Part shown: one piece after another, positions 6,274-6,315 of the stretch
How positions within the stretch are numbered: the stretch's first letter is position 1
Layout: the number at the start of each line of letters is the position of its first letter
Source of the DNA: Selenomonas sp.
Lineage (GTDB): Bacteria; Bacillota_C; Negativicutes; Selenomonadales; Selenomonadaceae
DNA: 6,315 bases
Direction: 5' to 3'
NCBI GenBank assembly: GCA_017940705.1
Contig: JAGAYB010000027.1
Location: 1 to 6,315 of the forward strand
Program-made: the position numbers and the translations under genes
Notes under the pieces: generated by a model
Told to the model about the DNA's origin: nothing
Database searches by the model: none
Seen by the model: the letters and a program-made list of their open reading frames with translations, nothing else

Positions 6274-6315
6274 TTATATATTCGTCAAAGGACGGGCAAT
6301 CTCCTTCTTTTTCGC
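6274..6315 (-). CDS. Possible 3' end of a convergent leftward gene (partial)
   Basis: On the minus strand, a frame entering from the right edge reads AKKKEIARPLTNI and stops at TAA (6276-6274). It lies about 85 nt upstream, in its own direction, of the leftward terminator at 6155-6187, which is what makes a real gene end plausible. Thirteen codons are too few to identify a family, and another minus-strand frame stays open further (to about 6220), so this is only a candidate. Confidence 0.25.
   Translation of the reverse strand, partial: AKKKEIARPLTNI

Noticed and set aside
6160..6315. Plus-strand frame from ATG at 6160, open to the window end (52 codons)
   Set aside because: It begins within the terminator hairpin with no ribosome binding site, and the translation is not recognisable; the open length is modest for this composition.

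Overview
This window looks like an ordinary chromosomal stretch from a Firmicute. The best guess is a member of the Negativicutes, near Selenomonas. That guess rests on three things: the ruvA-ruvB-queA backbone typical of Firmicutes, the use of queH and a spoIID-type gene inside that backbone, and the general protein character with roughly 50% GC. No 16S or other decisive marker is present, so the family-level placement is inference.

Layout. All six complete genes and one 5'-truncated gene run rightward with almost no spacing: ruvA (3' part) - ruvB - queH - spoIID/lytB-type gene - queA - metal ABC ATPase - metal ABC permease. The junctions are 13 nt, 11 nt, a 4-nt overlap, 16 nt, 12 nt and a 1-nt overlap. 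Several Shine-Dalgarno sequences overlap the preceding stop codon, so the whole run could be one polycistronic, translationally coupled unit. No internal promoter was seen. ruvB starts with TTG and the ABC ATPase with GTG, each behind a strong ribosome binding site.

Functions. RuvA and RuvB form the Holliday-junction branch-migration motor. QueA and QueH catalyse the last two steps of queuosine synthesis on tRNA: QueA makes epoxyqueuosine and QueH reduces it to queuosine. The tgt gene that often follows queA is absent here. Between them lies an exported SpoIID/LytB-type protein, expected to act on peptidoglycan. The last two genes encode the cytoplasmic ATPase and membrane permease of an ABC-3 (ZnuCB/MntAB-like) divalent-metal importer. 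Its solute-binding protein is not in the window. The ATPase has an unusual Cys-rich N-terminus.

Right end (6133-6315). No gene is securely identified here. A strong hairpin flanked by an A-run reads best as an intrinsic terminator for leftward transcription. A short leftward open frame that ends at 6274 and enters from the right edge may be the 3' end of a convergent gene. No mobile element, CRISPR array, tRNA or rRNA was recognised. I found no convincing new defence or mobile system. The most interesting points are the Cys/His features of the ABC ATPase and the structured right end.
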